DNA of 64,000 bases from Maribacter ulvicola (GTDB lineage Bacteria > Bacteroidota > Bacteroidia > Flavobacteriales > Flavobacteriaceae), in the NCBI RefSeq assembly GCF_900155985.1, contig NZ_FTMA01000001.1, forward strand, positions 1,746,655-1,810,654, read 5' to 3'. A model generated the notes under the pieces. It worked only from the letters and a program-made list of their open reading frames with translations, was not told the origin of the DNA and did not search any database. The stretch's first letter is position 1. Each line of letters opens with the position of its first letter. A program made the translations under genes and the position numbers. Positions 60,953 through 64,000 of this stretch are shown one piece after another.

Positions 60953-61516
60953 TTAAGTGCTTGATTTCCATTTAATATTACAACCAATACTTGGTTTTTG
61001 ATCAGAATCTATTTCTTTACCTTTTAATAGGTTTTCTATGGCATTTCTAAGGTCTTTACCGGTCAAGGATAAACCATTTCCGGGTCTAGAATCATCTAAT
61101 TGACCACGGTACACTAATTTTAAATCTCCATTAAAAAGAAAGAAATCTGGTGTGCAAGCGGCATCATATTTTTTTGCTACAGATTGATCTTCATCATATA
61201 AGTAGGGGAAGGTGTAGTTTTCAGCTTTTGCCTTAATTCTCATAAAATGAGGAGCGTCTTCCGGATAGTTTTCAACATCATTACTAGATATAGCAATAAA
61301 TTGTATGCCTTCTTTTTGGTACTCAATAGCCATTTTAGTGATTTCTGGATTTACGTGAACGACAAAGGGACAATGATTACAGATGAACATGATTACAGTT
61401 CCTTTTGTGCCACTCAACGTATGTAGGTTCATGGTTTTCTTGCTAACCGTATCCAATAAGCTAAATTCTGGAGCTATTGTACCTAATGCTAGCATTTTAC
61501 TTTCTGTTCTTGCCAT
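60953..61516 (-). CDS. Thioredoxin-like AhpC/TSA family protein
   Basis: 187-residue thioredoxin-fold protein. The redox motif is Cys46-Asn-His-Cys49 in MFICNHCPFVVHVNPEI. VSKKTMNLHTLSGTKGTVIM (near 24) and SSNDVENYPEDAPHFMRIKA (near 78) are typical of this cytoplasmic subgroup, which has CTPDFFLFNGD near 122 (cis-Pro). No signal peptide. First gene of a two-gene operon with the GNAT protein. Confidence 0.9.
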   Translation of the reverse strand: MARTESKMLALGTIAPEFSLLDTVSKKTMNLHTLSGTKGTVIMFICNHCPFVVHVNPEITKMAIEYQKEGIQFIAISSNDVENYPEDAPHFMRIKAKAENYTFPYLYDEDQSVAKKYDAACTPDFFLFNGDLKLVYRGQLDDSRPGNGLSLTGKDLRNAIENLLKGKEIDSDQKPSIGCNIKWKSST

Positions 61517-61604
61517 ACCAACTAAAATTTTATTGTACTAAGTTAACAATTTATTACCCCTTGTATTTACTTTATACTATTCTTAAATTCAATAAATATA
61601 TATC

Positions 61605-61907
61605 ATGGAAAATTCATACGTATCATTATCTATAGCCATAAAAGCTTTACAAGAAGAAGGCTATATAGAAGATTTTAACTTGTGCGAAGCAGGTATTGAA
61701 AATAAAAGCAAAAAAAAGATTCATAAGGCTACTGAGTTAGAAGTAGTGAGATTTTATCGTTTTGAAGGTATGAGTAATCCAGATGATAATACTATATTGT
61801 ATGTAATTGAAACAAATACCGGAGAAAAAGGTTTATTGGTAGATGCTTATGGTATGTACGCAGGTAATGTACCCAAAGATATGATTGAAAAATTAAGATT
61901 AACATAA
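61605..61907 (+). CDS. Small conserved cytoplasmic protein (100 residues)
   Basis: I recall this family being labelled phosphoribosylpyrophosphate synthetase in flavobacterial genomes, but it is far too short and has no PRPP synthetase motif, so the label should not be trusted. Visible features are a helical start (SLSIAIKALQEEGYIEDF) and a beta-rich remainder (VVRFYRFEGMSNPDDNTILY, GEKGLLVDAYGMYAGNVP). Its last base is the first base of the next start codon, so it is translationally coupled with the CsaA-like gene. Confidence 0.8.
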   Translation: MENSYVSLSIAIKALQEEGYIEDFNLCEAGIENKSKKKIHKATELEVVRFYRFEGMSNPDDNTILYVIETNTGEKGLLVDAYGMYAGNVPKDMIEKLRLT

Positions 61908-62245
61908 TGAAAGAAACAATTACATGGGCCGATTTTAGTAAAATAGATATTAGAGTAGGCACAATTATTGATGCTTTAGACTTTCCTGAGGCTAGAAACC
62001 CTTCTTATAAGTTACATATTGATTTTGGTACCGAAATAGGGGTTAGAAAAACATCTGCTCAAATAACGCAAAAGTATACTAAAGAAGACCTTATAGGTCT
62101 TCAGGTGACCGCTGTTGTTAACTTCCCCAAAAAACAAATAGCTAATTTTATGAGCGAATGTCTTATATTGGGAGCTGTAGAAAACAGTTCAGTGGTGCTG
62201 CTTCAACCGCAAATGAAAGTGGCTAATGGATTAAAAATCTCTTAA
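61907..62245 (+). CDS. tRNA-binding domain protein (CsaA-like)
   Basis: 112-residue OB-fold protein. ITWADFSKIDIRVGTIIDAL (start), NPSYKLHIDFGTEIGVRKTS (near 32), LIGLQVTAVVNFPKKQIANF (near 62) and SECLILGAVENSSVVLLQP (near 84) match the CsaA/EMAP-II type. It is described as having export-chaperone activity in Bacillus and binds tRNA. Coupled to the upstream gene; the symporter gene starts four bases after its stop. Confidence 0.92.
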   Translation: MKETITWADFSKIDIRVGTIIDALDFPEARNPSYKLHIDFGTEIGVRKTSAQITQKYTKEDLIGLQVTAVVNFPKKQIANFMSECLILGAVENSSVVLLQPQMKVANGLKIS

Positions 62246-62249
62246 ATTT

Positions 62250-63170
62250 TTGACTGAGAATATTTTAGATACCGTTCATATTAATTTTGATTCGGGTTTA
62301 CTTTGGGTTATGAACCTTGTTTTAAGTTTGGTCATGTTTGGGGTTGCTTTAGAGATTTCAATTTCAGATTTTAAACCTTTATGGCAAAAACCCAAAGCGT
62401 TAGTGCTGGGATTAATAAGTCAGTTCATTTTACTTCCTGCATTTACTTTTTTGTTGGTACTGGTAATAGAGCCTTTGCCAAGCATAGCCCTTGGTATGTT
62501 TATGGTTGCAGCTTGTCCAGGGGGTAATATTTCTAATTTTATATCGTACTTGTCTAAAGCTAATACGGCGTTATCAGTAAGTCTTACTGCTATTGCAACC
62601 ATGTTAGCGGTTGTTATGACTCCTTTGAATTTTCATTTTTGGTCTATGCTTTATGAGCCCAGTTCTAACCTAATTCAAGCAATTTCTATAACTCCTTTAG
62701 AGCTGATAAAAATAGTTTTTCTATTATTAGGTATGCCATTATTGTTTGGTATGTACGTAAATTATAAAAGACCAAAATTGGCATTGAAAATTGCAAAGAA
62801 ACTTAAGGTAGTTTCCTTGGTGTTTTTTATCTGCTTAGTATTTATTGCTTTATATAGTAACCGTGTCATTTTCTTGGATTATAGCCTATATGTTTCATGG
62901 ATCGTTTTAATTCATAACCTAATTGCATTTTTTACAGGATATAGTCTTGGACGAATTTTTAAATTACCGGAAGCTGGTGTGCGGTCTATTACTATAGAGA
63001 CAGGGATTCAGAATTCTGGTTTGGGTCTATTATTGATTTTTACTTTTTTTGATGGATTAGGAGGTATGGCAATGCTTGCCGCCTTTTGGGGTGTTTGGCA
63101 TATTGTTTCTGGCTTAATTTTGGCTGCTTTCTGGAATAGGAAATCAGTTGCAAAAGAGACTATAGCGTGA
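62250..63170 (+). CDS. Bile acid:sodium symporter family protein
   Basis: 306 residues with nine to ten helices, starting at TTG 62250. VMFGVALEISISDFKPLWQK (near 32) and AACPGGNISNFISYLSKANT (near 88) are BASS-family signatures; TIETGIQNSGLGLLLIFTFF (near 250) is the second ion-binding repeat. In a bacterium the substrate is more likely a small organic acid than bile salt. The acyltransferase gene starts within its stop codon. Confidence 0.92.
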   Translation: MTENILDTVHINFDSGLLWVMNLVLSLVMFGVALEISISDFKPLWQKPKALVLGLISQFILLPAFTFLLVLVIEPLPSIALGMFMVAACPGGNISNFISYLSKANTALSVSLTAIATMLAVVMTPLNFHFWSMLYEPSSNLIQAISITPLELIKIVFLLLGMPLLFGMYVNYKRPKLALKIAKKLKVVSLVFFICLVFIALYSNRVIFLDYSLYVSWIVLIHNLIAFFTGYSLGRIFKLPEAGVRSITIETGIQNSGLGLLLIFTFFDGLGGMAMLAAFWGVWHIVSGLILAAFWNRKSVAKETIA

Positions 63171-64000
63171 GCGGATTATTATATTATTTGGTTAAAATAG
63201 TAGTGAAAACCGGACTTTATGGTTATCATAAAAAGATAGTTATTTCTGGCTTGGAGAATATTCCCAAAGATCAACCGGTAATGTTTTTGCCCAATCACCA
63301 GAGTGCACTTGTAGATGTGTTATTAATTGCGACCGATTGTAATCGGAAACCTTACTTCTTAACTCGGTCAGATGTTTTTAAGGGTAAATTTCTAAAACGT
63401 GTATTCTCTTATTTTCAAATGTTGCCTATTTATAGAATGCGCGATGGTAGAGATACCTTATCTAACAACGATGCCATATTTAATTCATGTGCAGACATAT
63501 TAAGTAGGGGTGAGGCTCTGTTATTATTTCCGGAGGCAAATCATAGTCTTGGACGAAAAGTAAGACCTTTGAGTAAAGGCTTCACAAGAATACTAATTAG
63601 AACATTTGAACGTCACCCAGAATTAGATGTTCTATTACTTCCTGTTGGTTTTAACTACAAGCATGCAGCACGTTTTCCAGATGAGGTTGCTATTCATTAT
63701 GGTAGCCCAATTTCAGCTAAAAGTTTATATGACCCAGGTAATCTAAATAAAACTAGTCATGATATTAAGATGGAAGTATCTGAACGACTAAAGCAATTAA
63801 CGGTACACATTCCAAATGATGATGATTATGACAAAATTTTAGATAGGCTGATTTTGGAGAAGGCAGATTTTTTGACTCCTACTAAAACTAATGAAAAAAT
63901 TCAGTCATATACTGATCAAGAGCTAGATTTGGCAAATGATACTGAAACTAAAAAGCAACAACAAAGTAAATTCAATTTGCTATTTACGGTTTTAAATTTT
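63167..64000 (+). CDS. Lysophospholipid acyltransferase (PlsC-like), cut by the window end
   Basis: Starts at GTG 63167, overlapping the upstream stop (GTGA), and stays open for 278 codons to the window edge, so the 3' end is missing. The acyltransferase block I is FLPNHQSALVDVLL, with His and Asp five residues apart (canonical spacing is four). Later blocks are YRMRDGRDTLSNND (near 97), LLLFPEANHSLGRKVRPL (FPEG-like, near 122) and LLLPVGFNYKHAARF (near 160). The tail KFNLLFTVLNF suggests further membrane helices. It would acylate lysophosphatidate or another lysolipid. Confidence 0.9.
   Translation, partial: MSGLLYYLVKIVVKTGLYGYHKKIVISGLENIPKDQPVMFLPNHQSALVDVLLIATDCNRKPYFLTRSDVFKGKFLKRVFSYFQMLPIYRMRDGRDTLSNNDAIFNSCADILSRGEALLLFPEANHSLGRKVRPLSKGFTRILIRTFERHPELDVLLLPVGFNYKHAARFPDEVAIHYGSPISAKSLYDPGNLNKTSHDIKMEVSERLKQLTVHIPNDDDYDKILDRLILEKADFLTPTKTNEKIQSYTDQELDLANDTETKKQQQSKFNLLFTVLNF

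Noticed and set aside
1-64000. CRISPR array, prophage or insertion sequence
   Set aside because: I saw no regularly spaced direct repeats, transposase, integrase or phage structural gene, and no flanking direct repeats around the sugar locus or elsewhere.

Overview
The window looks like a chromosomal segment of a marine member of the Flavobacteriaceae (Bacteroidota), plausibly in the Maribacter/Zobellia/Arenibacter neighbourhood. The genus is an inference from protein style only. The evidence is low GC, two SusC/SusD pairs, lipoproteins with Bacteroidota-type signal peptides, type II and type III glutamine synthetases side by side, a reduced DnaJ zinc finger, and repeated matches to the known Bacteroidota promoter consensus (TTG, spacer of about 17-23, TAnnTTTG) upstream of genes. 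There is no phage, transposon, rRNA operon or CRISPR array.

Layout. 1-14.2 kb is one polysaccharide utilisation locus on the + strand: SusC, SusD, a beta-propeller glycosidase lipoprotein, a GH31-type glycosidase, a short domain stump, a second beta-propeller glycosidase lipoprotein, a sodium:solute symporter and a large FAD-dependent oxidoreductase. Its logic is capture and import at the outer membrane, cleavage of alpha-linked and furanose-type bonds in the periplasm, Na+-driven uptake of the product and its oxidation inside the cell. The glycan cannot be named from sequence. 14.7-26.6 kb is housekeeping: tRNA-Arg(ACG), apt, a hidden 50-58 residue gene, a Ca2+/Na+ antiporter, divergent glutamine synthetases, purM, a Rieske/ApbE pair, prfA-pyrF and an alpha/beta hydrolase. 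26.6-33.2 kb (- strand) is a second SusC/SusD pair without enzymes, with a membrane-anchored AraC-type regulator directly upstream and spaced direct repeats between them. 33.5-39.1 kb holds purU, an Lrp-type regulator, a DJ-1-like lipoprotein and proteins of unknown function. 39.2-42.0 kb is a nitrogen operon, glnK-amtB-porin. 42.2-47.0 kb has crcB, small membrane proteins, a MazG-like hydrolase, ilvE, DUF4920, mnmD and a TIGR01777 epimerase. 47.1-54.3 kb is grpE-dnaJ followed by a compact run of NatAB-like ABC exporter, MscS channel, outer-membrane protein and a sigma-54-type response regulator. 54.3-64.0 kb has PPK2, an M28 peptidase, a cyclophilin-FKBP fusion, a cold shock protein, a 1-Cys peroxiredoxin, a YfiT-like protein, a thioredoxin-like protein, a CsaA-like protein, a bile acid:Na+ symporter-family protein and a lysophospholipid acyltransferase cut by the window edge.

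I did not find a clear undescribed multi-gene system. The best leads are small: three genes below 60 codons (two of them related membrane peptides at distant loci), a G-rich box shared upstream of nitrogen-assimilation genes, AraC-type direct repeats in front of the second susC, a candidate small RNA after dnaJ, and several proteins with altered key residues (esterase-like protein without its serine, P-II with a changed T-loop, sigma-54 activator without a DNA-binding domain).
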